From Planctomycetota bacterium (GTDB lineage Bacteria; Planctomycetota; Planctomycetia; Planctomycetales; Planctomycetaceae): a stretch of 64,000 bases of DNA. Below, in pieces: positions 9,337 to 17,996 of this stretch (its first letter is position 1; every line of letters begins with the position of its first letter). Made by a program: the position numbers and the translations under genes. The stretch spans positions 62,001 through 126,000 of the forward strand of contig JAHZKX010000084.1 in assembly GCA_022600195.1 (NCBI GenBank). Reading direction: 5' to 3'. The notes beneath the pieces were generated by a model. That model did not search any database, had not been told where the DNA came from, and saw only the letters and a list, made by a program, of their open reading frames with translations.

Positions 9337-9903
9337 CGTTCTTTCTCCATCTCAATCTTTTTGAAGTCACTTAATTCTTAGAATTCAAAGTCAAATAGTT
9401 TTATGAATTCCGTTCTGATCGGTAGAGTTAAATATCGGGGGATTTCTGGAAAGACCTCACATCATTTTTTCTGTTCTTGGTAGATGATCAGTATCTCATG
9501 TGTGTGAGTGCAAAATTGCCGAACCGGACTGTCGCACCATTCCCTCTACATGCCGGGGTCGTACAGGTCAGTCCGATTTTGTTGCCTGTTTAAGAGTCAA
9601 TTTAAGTTGGGTTATGACAAATTGACCGATGGAATTATTCATGAACTTCTGTTTTGCGTCGATTGGAATTGAAGTTGAGATAAAAATACGAAATCATACA
9701 ATTAAATTGAAAAAACAAGACAGGTTACTGCTATGAACGCGGCCGGGGTGTCAAATAAACCAGTCGTTTGACAGTATGCAGCACTCGCATACAATAGGAC
9801 CTTCCTGTACAGTTTCGATTGTGGATTGAACTGTTCCTGGGTTGACTCATTCAGGAATCATGATTTACCTCGGTCATACATCAATAAGAATGAGAGATTC
9901 ACT
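9337..9903. other. Intergenic region upstream of argB
   Basis: About 570 bases without a credible gene, holding the promoters of the divergent hypothetical gene and argB. An inverted repeat CGGACTG (9525-9531) / CAGTCCG (9569-9575) with a 37-base loop is the only structure I can support. No ARG box or riboswitch could be identified with confidence. Confidence 0.5.
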
Positions 9904-10779
9904 GTGGAAGGTGCCGTTCGTAAAGCCGCTGTTTTAATTGAAGCATTAAGCTGGATTCGACAATTTCGTGGTCGTTATGTCGTAATCAAATTGGGAGGCA
10001 GTGCACTTGAAGAGGAAGCAGCCGTCAAAAGTTTTTTGACTGATGTGATCTTTATGCGAACGGTCGGTATGCATCCGATTCTGGTCCATGGTGGAGGAAA
10101 AGCAATCAGCAAGGCGATGAATGCTGCAGGAATAGAGGCTCGTTTTGTTCATGGCCGACGTTACACCGATGAAAAAACACTGGAGATCGCTTCCAGTGTG
10201 CTTGCTAATCAAATCAGTGAGTCGTTGGCTGATGAAATCAGAGGGCAGGGAGCTAAGGCAGAACCACTTCATTTTGGAACCCGTAATTGTCTTTTCGGAG
10301 AACAACTGACGCTTAAGTCAGAAGATGGTTCGCGAATTGATTTAGGGCACGTTGGTTCTGTGACGGACGTTGATCAGAAACTGTTAGCGGAAATCTGCGA
10401 ATCAGATGCTATTCCCGTCATTCCTTCTGTTGCCCTTGATGAAAACGGGCAAAAGCTAAATGTGAATGCAGATACTGCTGCTGCTGCGTTGGCTCGAATT
10501 CTTAAAGCAGAAAAACTGGTCTTCTTAAGTGATGTTCCCGGGATTTATCAGGATAAAGACGATCCTCAGACGTTACTTTCACATCTGGAAACCGAACGTT
10601 GTCGTGCTTTGATTGCAGATGGTACGATCGATGCGGGAATGGTTCCCAAAGTGGATGCTGCCCTGGAAGCGCTGTCAAGTGGTGTGAAAAAAGTTCACAT
10701 TGTTGATGCCCGACTACCTCATTCGATTTTATTGGAAATCTATTCGGATAAAGGGATTGGGACTGAGATCGTTAAATAA
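9904..10779 (+). CDS. argB: Acetylglutamate kinase
   Basis: Phosphorylates N-acetyl-L-glutamate at the second step of arginine biosynthesis in the cytoplasm. From the GTG at 9904 the protein is about 291 residues, normal for ArgB. Motifs are [10 protein letters not shown] (phosphate/ATP site), [11 protein letters not shown] (substrate site), [22 protein letters not shown] (acetylglutamate/ATP site) and [12 protein letters not shown]. The frame is open to a TTG at 9826, but the extra residues are not family-like and the GTG has GAGAG just upstream. Its 3' end overlaps a convergent gene by 51 bases. Confidence 0.95.
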   Translation: MEGAVRKAAVLIEALSWIRQFRGRYVVIKLGGSALEEEAAVKSFLTDVIFMRTVGMHPILVHGGGKAISKAMNAAGIEARFVHGRRYTDEKTLEIASSVLANQISESLADEIRGQGAKAEPLHFGTRNCLFGEQLTLKSEDGSRIDLGHVGSVTDVDQKLLAEICESDAIPVIPSVALDENGQKLNVNADTAAAALARILKAEKLVFLSDVPGIYQDKDDPQTLLSHLETERCRALIADGTIDAGMVPKVDAALEALSSGVKKVHIVDARLPHSILLEIYSDKGIGTEIVK

Positions 10780-11274
10780 GGCGCTCTCGTTCATCGTCTC
10801 TTGAACGACTGGAGTTTCAACCACATTCGAGACAGTAAAACGAATTTCAGGGTGTCTGATCATGCCTCCCCAGTGCGCCGCGGCCGCCCAGGAAATCGAA
10901 AGAAGAATCGTGCTGACCAAAATGACCCAGCGTTGCCAGCCCGGGATCTTTTCTCCCTGGAACCCTTGTATGAGAGCGTTACCCACGATCATTGCCAACA
11001 CGACCATTCCTAACAGGCAGGATCGCGCCAGTAGAGCATGAAATTCGACAGTTTCTTTCTCGACCTGATAATGATCTTTCAGGAGATCATAGGCGGGAGG
11101 TCCCGAAAAGTAAGCGATTGTGGCCAGCAATAGAATCGACAGCAAGAGCCAGCAACTGATTTTGAACAGTCGGTCATCTCGGAAATAGTGCGCGAGAATG
11201 AATAAGATCGACAATCCCCAACAGCCAATGATGGGGATATGAACCGTTAAGAGATGAACCTGGGCCGCATTCAT
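10729..11274 (-). CDS. Multi-pass membrane protein (DUF2231-like)
   Basis: 181 residues with four predicted transmembrane segments (about residues 10-28, 38-57, 84-104, 116-134). It starts [20 protein letters not shown], reminiscent of small DUF2231-type membrane proteins in which histidines near the first helix are conserved. The start overlaps the stop of the upstream membrane-protein gene by four bases, indicating translational coupling. Its 3' end runs 51 bases into argB on the other strand. Function unknown. Confidence 0.7.
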   Translation of the reverse strand: MNAAQVHLLTVHIPIIGCWGLSILFILAHYFRDDRLFKISCWLLLSILLLATIAYFSGPPAYDLLKDHYQVEKETVEFHALLARSCLLGMVVLAMIVGNALIQGFQGEKIPGWQRWVILVSTILLSISWAAAAHWGGMIRHPEIRFTVSNVVETPVVQETMNESALFNDLSPNPFIRIDFQ

Positions 11275-12248
11275 TGTCGACCTGTCTTGATGGCTTCGCT
11301 GGGGTCAATACCTTGATCAACTTGACTATAGTCTAGTTCACTGCCTCCCATGCTGTGCGGGATCAGATAACACACGGTCATTACGACAGCTGCCAGCAGA
11401 ACGACAATCCGTCCCACAGGATGTTCTTTTTTTCGTGGTTTGAAACCAATCACAGAACAGGCAAAGACCCACGCCAGAAACATGAATAGCATTTTGTTGT
11501 CAGTCCAGTCCCCCCCCAAAGGAAATCCGGTCCAGTATTCTCCAAATGCATATTTTTGAACACAGGGACCTAAAATCATGCCCCCGATAGTCATGCCGCA
11601 CAGGGTCAGCCAGGCCAGTTGACGCATATTATACGGGGCAAATAATGCGGCCAGGCCAGATCGCATTCCAAAGAGTATCGAGAAGATCATCAATGTAATA
11701 TGTGGAATTAAAATACTGTCCGGTACAGGGTCCTTAAATCGAATCAGCACGTAGTCATCTGCCTGTGCTGGGAAACGTCTTTTTGACCCGCCGCTATCAC
11801 CCGAAACGTTCGCTTCGATATAATACTCCAGTTTGCCAGCCGCTGGCTGCTTGGGGAGAGCTGCTCTTAAAATGTATAGGGCTTCATCTTCCTCTAATTT
11901 CATAGGAACAGCCGTAAATTCATCAGAAGTGCGATATCGTTTAAAAAATAGAGTTCCAGATGGTTTACCATCATCAATCAATCCTGCCGGCAATTCGACG
12001 ATGGCGTCCTTCGTTGATTCATGTGTACGAATGAGTTTTGCGGTGATTCCATCCACTACGTGGATCTTGACGGGATAAGTCGGCCCCGTGGCTCTTTGGT
12101 ATATCATTGCCGAGGCTGCCAGAAGGAATGCCAGAAACCAGAGTGAAGCTCGCTTAAGCAGGCTCGGTTTTTCTATGCGTGTTGATTCTGCGCTAACTTC
12201 TTCTGAGGTTTCAGCTTCGGGCTGAGGTGATTCCTGATTTTCTTCCAT
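11271..12248 (-). CDS. Membrane protein with extracytoplasmic domain, unknown function
   Basis: About 325 residues from the ATG at 12248, which has AAGGG six bases upstream; an ATG at 12272 lacks a ribosome site. Layout: an acidic N-terminal tail, one helix (about residues 35-52), an extracytoplasmic beta-rich domain (about 55-175), then four helices (about 183-205, 212-232, 255-272, 283-302). It is coupled to the 181-residue membrane protein. It is divergent from the ABC/ZnuA-like operon 180 bases away, so the two groups may work together. I do not recognise the family. Confidence 0.7.
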   Translation of the reverse strand: MEENQESPQPEAETSEEVSAESTRIEKPSLLKRASLWFLAFLLAASAMIYQRATGPTYPVKIHVVDGITAKLIRTHESTKDAIVELPAGLIDDGKPSGTLFFKRYRTSDEFTAVPMKLEEDEALYILRAALPKQPAAGKLEYYIEANVSGDSGGSKRRFPAQADDYVLIRFKDPVPDSILIPHITLMIFSILFGMRSGLAALFAPYNMRQLAWLTLCGMTIGGMILGPCVQKYAFGEYWTGFPLGGDWTDNKMLFMFLAWVFACSVIGFKPRKKEHPVGRIVVLLAAVVMTVCYLIPHSMGGSELDYSQVDQGIDPSEAIKTGRQ

Positions 12249-12428
12249 CGTAGACCCTTTTTTATCAATCATCGTGAAATCAATAATCGTAGTGTCTTAT
12301 AAGCGGACCACGATTGCAATTCTATCCACTGTATCGGTACGATCAATTAGTATAGAAATGTATTGAAACCTGCCTGTGAAACTCCCCTTTCAGTTTGATC
12401 TACGTATTTTCTGATTCGAAATCCTGCC

Positions 12429-14393
12429 ATGATAAAGCGAGTTGATTCTTTCAATAATAAACGCGAGAGATCGCGAAGCTGCCCCGCTCAGCGGTGGGAT
12501 TCTTTCCATCTGCTCTTTCTAATCTGCTGCATGACTCTGGTTGTGAGTTGTTTTCCCGCTTCCAGCGAAGCACATCCCATTTCAGTCAGTCAGGAAAATG
12601 TCTACGTCACGCGCGATAAAGTTGTGATTTCGATGCAGATTTACGTTGAGGATCTCTATTTCTTTCAAAAACTGGAGCCTGATGAAGAAAACATCATCTC
12701 AGCAGCGAAAATCAAGAAAGCCATCGAAAAACACAAACAGTTTCTGTTAGACCGCCTGCTGGTTCGAGATATTAATGGAGAGAAATTGAAGGGGAAAGTC
12801 GTGTCAGTTGATGATTCCTCAATCAAACCACAGGGTGTCGCGATGACCGATCTCATGCAATTTTCTCTGATTTTTCAGATTGAATATGCACTCGCCACAC
12901 CACCGGAATTTCTCACATTCAGTCAACAACTTGTTGATTCCAATGCCGGTTTTCCTGCCCTGGTTCAATTCAATCTGAAGCAGGAGGGGTCGGAAACTCC
13001 TTATGCAGTTTCAATGAAGCCACGTGAGCCTCAGACGATTCGATTCAACTGGGATCATCCTCCCTTAGCACCAGATGCATCAGAGGCCGACTGGCAGAAG
13101 TGGCTGAAGGAACGTCGCGAAGAAACACTGGGAATAACCAGTTATGGAACAATCTATTCTTTTCTGTATATCGAAGATTTTGAAGTACGGCATGAGATAT
13201 TGATACCACTGGCAACTCTGGAATCATTCTTTACCCTGGAACGAAAAGATCCCGATTTTTTGTCAGTTGAAGAGCAGACTGCATCAAGGGAAACCATTGA
13301 GCAGTTTTTTGTAAAGTCGAATCCTGTCGAAATTGATGGGATCTCTGTGAAACCAGTCATCTCGCGACTGGACTTTTATGGTCTCGACTTCACAGACTTT
13401 GCAAGGCCCGCTGAGAAAAAAAAAGTAAGCATTGCGAATGCACGAGTGGGGATCATTCTGACTTACAGTACCAAAGGGACTCCAGATAAAGTCAAAGTGA
13501 CCTGGGATATGTTTAACCGCAGTGTCTGGAGTGTGGAATCGGTGTGCTTTGCTTTTGACCAGTCTTTAAGACCGGTCTTCTCCAAGCTCGAAAGGAAAAG
13601 TGAGTTTGAATGGAACAATCCAGGGCGAAAATTCAATCTGGAAGTGAATCCCGTGGAAGTCAGTTTGCAGCCTCGTACTTCCTGGTCAGTTCCCAGCGTC
13701 AGTACAATCGGGTTTCTTTTGTGTTTTATTCTGAGTCTGAGTCTGTTTCGTAAGAAAGCATCACGCAGGAAAACCTTGATTGGAGTCGCCTTACTGTTCA
13801 TCGTTAGTTTATTATGTTGGCCGTTATCTCGCGTTACATTTTCGAGCCCGTTTGAACCAATTCCCAAAGTTTCCGAAAAGACTGCAGAAGCCGTTTTTAA
13901 AACGTTGCATAAAAATATCTACCGATCATTCGATTATCATACGGATAGCGATATCTATGATGCCTTAGCAAAAAGTGCTGATGGGGCATTTCTGGAAACT
14001 TTGTACCGTCAGATTCATCAGAGTTTGAAAATGCAAGAGCAGGGGGGGGCGATCTCGCGTGTGTCTGATGTACAATGGAAGTCTATTGAGCCTGAGACAG
14101 CCATTGAGGGGAAGAATCAAATCACACAGGATGAACGTGGTTTCGCCGTGACGTCTACATGGACCGTTGCGGGTACGGTGGAACATTGGGGGCACATTCA
14201 CACACGGACCAATCAGTATCAGGCTCTCTTTTATCTGGAACCTGTTGATGGAGTCTGGAAACTGACTGGCATGAAATTGCTTGATGAACAGCGATTGCCA
14301 TTTCGGACTCGCTTGAGAGAAGTGAATAGCGAAGAATCGGATGGTTCTGAAAAAAGTCCACCTGAAACACAGTCAGCAGAATCGGGCTCCTGA
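12429..14393 (+). CDS. Large envelope protein heading the ABC/ZnuA-like operon
   Basis: 654 residues. A long N-terminal signal region ends near SSEAHP (about residue 49). The first extracytoplasmic part (HPISVSQENVYVTRDKVVISMQIYVEDLYFF) loosely resembles the extracellular N-terminus of HupE/UreJ-type metal-related membrane proteins. Two transmembrane helices lie at about residues 425-443 and 452-470. The C-terminal domain (about 490-630) has an NTF2/SnoaL-like look, with repeated aromatic strands such as TSTWTVAGTVEHWGH. Its stop overlaps the ATPase start by one base. The operon context implies a role in transport or envelope handling; function is not established. Confidence 0.7.
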   Translation: MIKRVDSFNNKRERSRSCPAQRWDSFHLLFLICCMTLVVSCFPASSEAHPISVSQENVYVTRDKVVISMQIYVEDLYFFQKLEPDEENIISAAKIKKAIEKHKQFLLDRLLVRDINGEKLKGKVVSVDDSSIKPQGVAMTDLMQFSLIFQIEYALATPPEFLTFSQQLVDSNAGFPALVQFNLKQEGSETPYAVSMKPREPQTIRFNWDHPPLAPDASEADWQKWLKERREETLGITSYGTIYSFLYIEDFEVRHEILIPLATLESFFTLERKDPDFLSVEEQTASRETIEQFFVKSNPVEIDGISVKPVISRLDFYGLDFTDFARPAEKKKVSIANARVGIILTYSTKGTPDKVKVTWDMFNRSVWSVESVCFAFDQSLRPVFSKLERKSEFEWNNPGRKFNLEVNPVEVSLQPRTSWSVPSVSTIGFLLCFILSLSLFRKKASRRKTLIGVALLFIVSLLCWPLSRVTFSSPFEPIPKVSEKTAEAVFKTLHKNIYRSFDYHTDSDIYDALAKSADGAFLETLYRQIHQSLKMQEQGGAISRVSDVQWKSIEPETAIEGKNQITQDERGFAVTSTWTVAGTVEHWGHIHTRTNQYQALFYLEPVDGVWKLTGMKLLDEQRLPFRTRLREVNSEESDGSEKSPPETQSAESGS

Positions 14394-15064
14394 TGATTCA
14401 GATACAACAGCTTCAGTTTAGCTATCCGAAATCACAGTTTCGGTTAAATATACCTGATTTGAAAATCAGAGAATCAGAGAAGCTCGCCGTAATTGGCCCC
14501 AGTGGCTGTGGCAAGACAACACTGTTGAATTTGATTTCGGGCATTCTGATTCCCAACCAAGGGACGCTTCTTTCCTGCGGAATCAATCTGAATTCACTCA
14601 ATGACAGTCAACGACGTGCGTATCGCATTTCCAAAATCGGATTTGTCTTTCAGGAATTTGAATTGATCGAATATCTGAATGTTCTTGAAAATATTATGCT
14701 GCCGTATTATATCAATGGCACACTACAACTGGATGAAGCTGTTCACGAACGAGCCCGTGAGTTGACCAAATCCATGCAGATCGATCAGTACCTGAATTCA
14801 CGAATCGATCGTATCTCACATGGAGAGCGACAGCGTGTTGCCATTTGTCGCGCGTTGTTACCTCAACCTCAAATTTTATTAGCAGATGAGCCTACGGGTA
14901 ATCTGGATCCGGTCAATAAACAATTGATTCGCGATTTATTGACCAAACATGCGACAGAGACCAAGGCTACGCTGATCATGGTAACGCATGATGACAGCCT
15001 GCTGGATCAGTTTGAGCGTACCATTGATATTGAATGTTTTCATGAAGTGGTGGAAACGGCATGA
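14393..15064 (+). CDS. ABC transporter ATP-binding protein with atypical signature
   Basis: 223 residues. Walker A is GPSGCGKTT, the Q-loop FVFQEFEL, Walker B LLADEPTGNLD and the H-loop THDDS. The signature motif reads ISHGERQRVAICRAL, departing from the LSGGQ consensus at the first three positions while keeping the central Gly. Overall it is a LolD/MacB-like ATPase for an FtsX-type permease. It overlaps the upstream gene by one base and the permease gene by four (ATGA), a tightly coupled operon. Confidence 0.92.
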   Translation: MIQIQQLQFSYPKSQFRLNIPDLKIRESEKLAVIGPSGCGKTTLLNLISGILIPNQGTLLSCGINLNSLNDSQRRAYRISKIGFVFQEFELIEYLNVLENIMLPYYINGTLQLDEAVHERARELTKSMQIDQYLNSRIDRISHGERQRVAICRALLPQPQILLADEPTGNLDPVNKQLIRDLLTKHATETKATLIMVTHDDSLLDQFERTIDIECFHEVVETA

Positions 15065-16239
15065 ATGGTATTTTTCGTCTGACATTTCGCTATTTAGCAT
15101 ATAACAGACTCAAAACAGTGACACTGATTCTGTGTGTGTCGCTGGCCTTGCTACTACCCGTTTTATTGCAATTTGGTATCTCCCAGTTCGAACAAGACCT
15201 GTTGTCTCGAGCACGTGCTACTCCTTTGATCGCGGGAGCCAAAGGCAGCCGGTTCGATCTGGCTTTACAAACTATGTACTTTAACCAGGCAGATCGGGAA
15301 TCAACAAACATGCTTGAGGTGGAGACGATACAGGAGACAGGTTATGCCCTTCCTGTTCCCCTGGTACTCCGATTCACTGCACAGGGAGCCCCTGTAGTCG
15401 GTACCACTTTAGATTATTTTGAATTTCGAAAACTGGTGATGTCAAAGGGGGCCAATCTAAAACGATTGGGAGATTGTGTGATCGGAGCCAATGTGGCTGA
15501 AAACTTACAGTTGTCTCCCGGAGACCAACTGATGTCGGATCCTTTAAATGTATTTGATCTGTCGGGAACTTATCCGCTCAAAATGCGTGTGGTGGGTGTA
15601 TTGGAAAAATCGGGCTCTGCGGATGATGATGCCGTCTTCGTCGATTTACATACTGAATGGATTATCTCGGGGATTGGACATGGGCATCAGAAAATCAATG
15701 CGGCAACGAATAAAGATCTTGTCTTGAAGCAGGAAGGTTCGACAACGATAGCGAATGCCGCTGTTCCACAATTCAATGAAGTGACCGAGAAAAACATAAC
15801 ATCGTTTCATTTTCACGGCAATGCAGAAACATTTCCTGTTACATCGATAATAGTAGTGCCCTTCGATAAAAAATCTGAAGTGTTATTGTTGGGGATGTAT
15901 GATTCAGATACTTCAGTATTGCAGCTGATTCGACCAATAGAAATTGTTAATGAGTTAATGGAAATGGTGTTTCGCGTCAAACAGTTATTTGACATGAATA
16001 CATTTCTGGTATCTGTTTCAGTGGGTTTGCTGCTGTGTCTCGTTTTTCTGCTTTCACTGCGTTTAAGAAGACGGGAACGGCAGACCATGTTTCAATTGGG
16101 TTGCAGTCGTTCAACTATCTGGAAACTGCAATTGACAGAAATGCTTTTCATTGTGCTGGTCAGTTTGTTCATTGTGCTGGTTCTTACTGTGATCTGTCGA
16201 ATTTATGCGTATCAAATTATTAAAATTCTATTTATTTAG
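15061..16239 (+). CDS. FtsX-type ABC transporter permease
   Basis: 392 residues: an N-terminal helix (about residues 17-36), a large extracytoplasmic domain (about 40-315) and C-terminal helices (about 318-338 and 360-385) around RRRERQTMFQLGCSRSTIWKLQ. The last segment of an ordinary FtsX domain appears short, giving fewer C-terminal helices than LolC/MacB. The extracytoplasmic part starts ARATPLIAGAKGSRFDL, resembling permeases of the type paired with ZnuA-like lipoproteins in ZrgBC-like systems. It forms the transporter with the preceding ATPase. Confidence 0.87.
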   Translation: MNGIFRLTFRYLAYNRLKTVTLILCVSLALLLPVLLQFGISQFEQDLLSRARATPLIAGAKGSRFDLALQTMYFNQADRESTNMLEVETIQETGYALPVPLVLRFTAQGAPVVGTTLDYFEFRKLVMSKGANLKRLGDCVIGANVAENLQLSPGDQLMSDPLNVFDLSGTYPLKMRVVGVLEKSGSADDDAVFVDLHTEWIISGIGHGHQKINAATNKDLVLKQEGSTTIANAAVPQFNEVTEKNITSFHFHGNAETFPVTSIIVVPFDKKSEVLLLGMYDSDTSVLQLIRPIEIVNELMEMVFRVKQLFDMNTFLVSVSVGLLLCLVFLLSLRLRRRERQTMFQLGCSRSTIWKLQLTEMLFIVLVSLFIVLVLTVICRIYAYQIIKILFI

Positions 16240-16251
16240 TGATATAGGAAT

Positions 16252-17208
16252 ATGCATCGTATCTATTTTATTGTGGCTTTGTTTTCAATGACTTTGTTAT
16301 ATGCCTGCCAGCAAAAACCACAGCAGGAAAACAAGCTTGCAGAAGAAAAACAGCCACCGGTTATCGTTGTGGTCAATTATCCGCTGGAGTTTATTGTAAA
16401 ATCACTTGTGGGGCCCGATGTCAAGGTTCTTAATCCAGTACCCCCAGGGGCTGATCCCGAAACCTGGTTTCCCGATGATGAGATAATTCAAACGATTCAA
16501 GAAGCGGATCTGATTGTTACCAATGGAGCCAATTTTGCCGACTGGGTCAAAAAACTGTCTCTTCCCCGTTCCAAAGTGTTGAAAACCTCTCTTTTTTTGA
16601 AACAGGATTTGATTACCGTTCCCGACTTTGAGGTGCACAGTCATGGTTCTGGGGGTGCGCATTCGCATGCAGGAACAGTTGCGTTTTTCTGGCTTGATCC
16701 AGCACTATTGGCCAGGCAAGCGGATGCGATTGGAAAAAAACTGATACAGTTACTTCCCCGGGAAAAAGAAAGTATCACAGCGAACCTCAAAAAGTTAAAG
16801 AATTCTTTAGAACCACTGAATCAAAAACTGGATCAGCTTCGATCCAATTATCCCGGTCTGCATTGGTTTTCTCAGCGTCCCGTTTATCAATATCTCACGC
16901 GACGTACCGATTGGAAGGTTCATCATTTACACTGGAAAAAGAATGCCGTACCCAATGAAAATACTTGGGAAAAAATTAAAATGATACAGAAGCAACATAA
17001 AGTTTCCCTCATGTTATGGGAACAAAAACCTGACAAAAAATATTTGAACGAGCTGCAGCAACGTGGTGTGTCTTCAATTGTTTTGGATCCACTCACGGTG
17101 AAACCGTCGCAGGGAGATTATCTGACAGAAATGCAACGCCAGTTGAACCAATTGGAAGCGTTTTTGAATTCAGAATCATCAACGCAAGAATCCTCTGAGA
17201 CAAAGTAA
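16252..17208 (+). CDS. ZnuA/TroA-like metal-binding lipoprotein with altered ligands
   Basis: 318 residues. The lipobox LYAC puts the lipidated cysteine at C19, so the protein is membrane-anchored. The TroA/ZnuA fold is recognisable from VVVNYPLEFIVKSLVG, VPPGADPETW, EADLIVTNGANF, FFWLDP and the terminal VLDPL. A histidine-rich loop HSHGSGGAHSH (about residues 130-140) is present, as in zinc-binding members. However, the usual ligand positions read Glu (DPETW for DPHxW), Phe (FFWLDP for HxWLDP) and Gln/Arg (SQRPVYQYL for SHxAFGYL). It is preceded by AGGA and lies 12 bases after the permease gene. Confidence 0.88.
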   Translation: MHRIYFIVALFSMTLLYACQQKPQQENKLAEEKQPPVIVVVNYPLEFIVKSLVGPDVKVLNPVPPGADPETWFPDDEIIQTIQEADLIVTNGANFADWVKKLSLPRSKVLKTSLFLKQDLITVPDFEVHSHGSGGAHSHAGTVAFFWLDPALLARQADAIGKKLIQLLPREKESITANLKKLKNSLEPLNQKLDQLRSNYPGLHWFSQRPVYQYLTRRTDWKVHHLHWKKNAVPNENTWEKIKMIQKQHKVSLMLWEQKPDKKYLNELQQRGVSSIVLDPLTVKPSQGDYLTEMQRQLNQLEAFLNSESSTQESSETK

Positions 17209-17216
17209 TCTGGCGT

Positions 17217-17483
17217 ATGCGACAGGATGAACCGAGCGATTTCATCTCGATCAGGGAAGTTCACGAACTTGCCTTTGGTCAATCACCAGAAGCAGGAAGT
17301 GCCCTCGTTCAAGCGGGGCTGAACGGTCTGCAGAGCCTCAATCGGGCTTTCGTAATCGGTCTGGGAGATCCCCTGTATTACGCTCGGTTTGGGTTCAAAC
17401 CCGCTTATCGCTACAAATTTACCAAGGAATGCAAAGGGGAAAATCGAGCAGTTATTTTGACCCATCTCTTAAATCATCAGTAA
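17217..17483 (+). pseudogene. GNAT acetyltransferase with the catalytic core deleted
   Basis: The 88-codon frame begins like a YhbS-type N-acetyltransferase (SIREVHELAFGQSPEA). It then jumps directly to the C-terminal half (GSALVQAGLNGLQSLNRAFVIGLGDPLYYARFGFKPA). The central strands and most of the acetyl-CoA-binding segment (V-x-G-x-x-L to Q-x-x-G-x-G) are missing, about 60-70 residues compared with family members. The join keeps the frame, so a small protein could still be made, but it should not be a working acetyltransferase. It follows the lipoprotein gene by eight bases. Confidence 0.75.
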
Positions 17484-17495
17484 TTTCAGCAAAAC

Positions 17496-17520
17496 CAGGG
17501 GGTAGCCCACAATTCCCCTG
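17496..17520 (+). terminator. Possible terminator after the ABC/ZnuA-like operon
   Basis: CAGGGG and CCCCTG form a 6-bp GC-rich stem with a 13-base loop. It is followed by AATTTTCTTTGTTT, which is T-rich but not a pure T-run. Its place just after the last gene of the operon supports the call. Confidence 0.4.
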
Positions 17521-17703
17521 AATTTTCTTTGTTTATTTAGTCCAAATAGGCCGCATATACTGAATTTCTGTCTCCAGATTTGCTGAATGTGAGTTGAACT
17601 CAGTTGCAACAGTTGGAAGTACCGATGTAGGTTATATAATGGAAATGGAGACAATTTCTATCATGACGGATCTTATTTAAGCAGAAAAATCCGAAAGGTT
17701 TTA

Positions 17704-17943
17704 ATGATGCAAACAGCTTTACAGGTTTTGGATCGGGAGTACCTCGAAGCCCGCTGTTCCCTCGTGGAACTTGGTGCGGCTTTTGATCGCGTTGATCGTG
17801 CATCTGATCACGAAGAGAATACTGGTAAGTTTAACGATTCCCGTCTCGAGTTATTGAAGCAGGCGCTGGGAATCTTGACAGAAGAAAGCCATCTGCCGAA
17901 TCGAGCAGAACGATTATTATTGCTTTTTTCAGACTTAGATTAA
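17704..17943 (+). CDS. Small hypothetical protein upstream of TatD-like hydrolase
   Basis: 79 residues, predicted mainly helical and soluble, acidic at the C-terminus (LLLLFSDLD). No known domain is recognised. It lies 53 bases before the TatD-like gene on the same strand and AAAGG is present upstream of the ATG, so it is probably translated and co-transcribed with it. It may be a partner of the hydrolase, but this is inferred only from position. Confidence 0.55.
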   Translation: MMQTALQVLDREYLEARCSLVELGAAFDRVDRASDHEENTGKFNDSRLELLKQALGILTEESHLPNRAERLLLLFSDLD

Positions 17944-17996
17944 GTGAATTGACATTCTTTACCCACTCGTACAATTGAATAATCAGTGAGACAATC

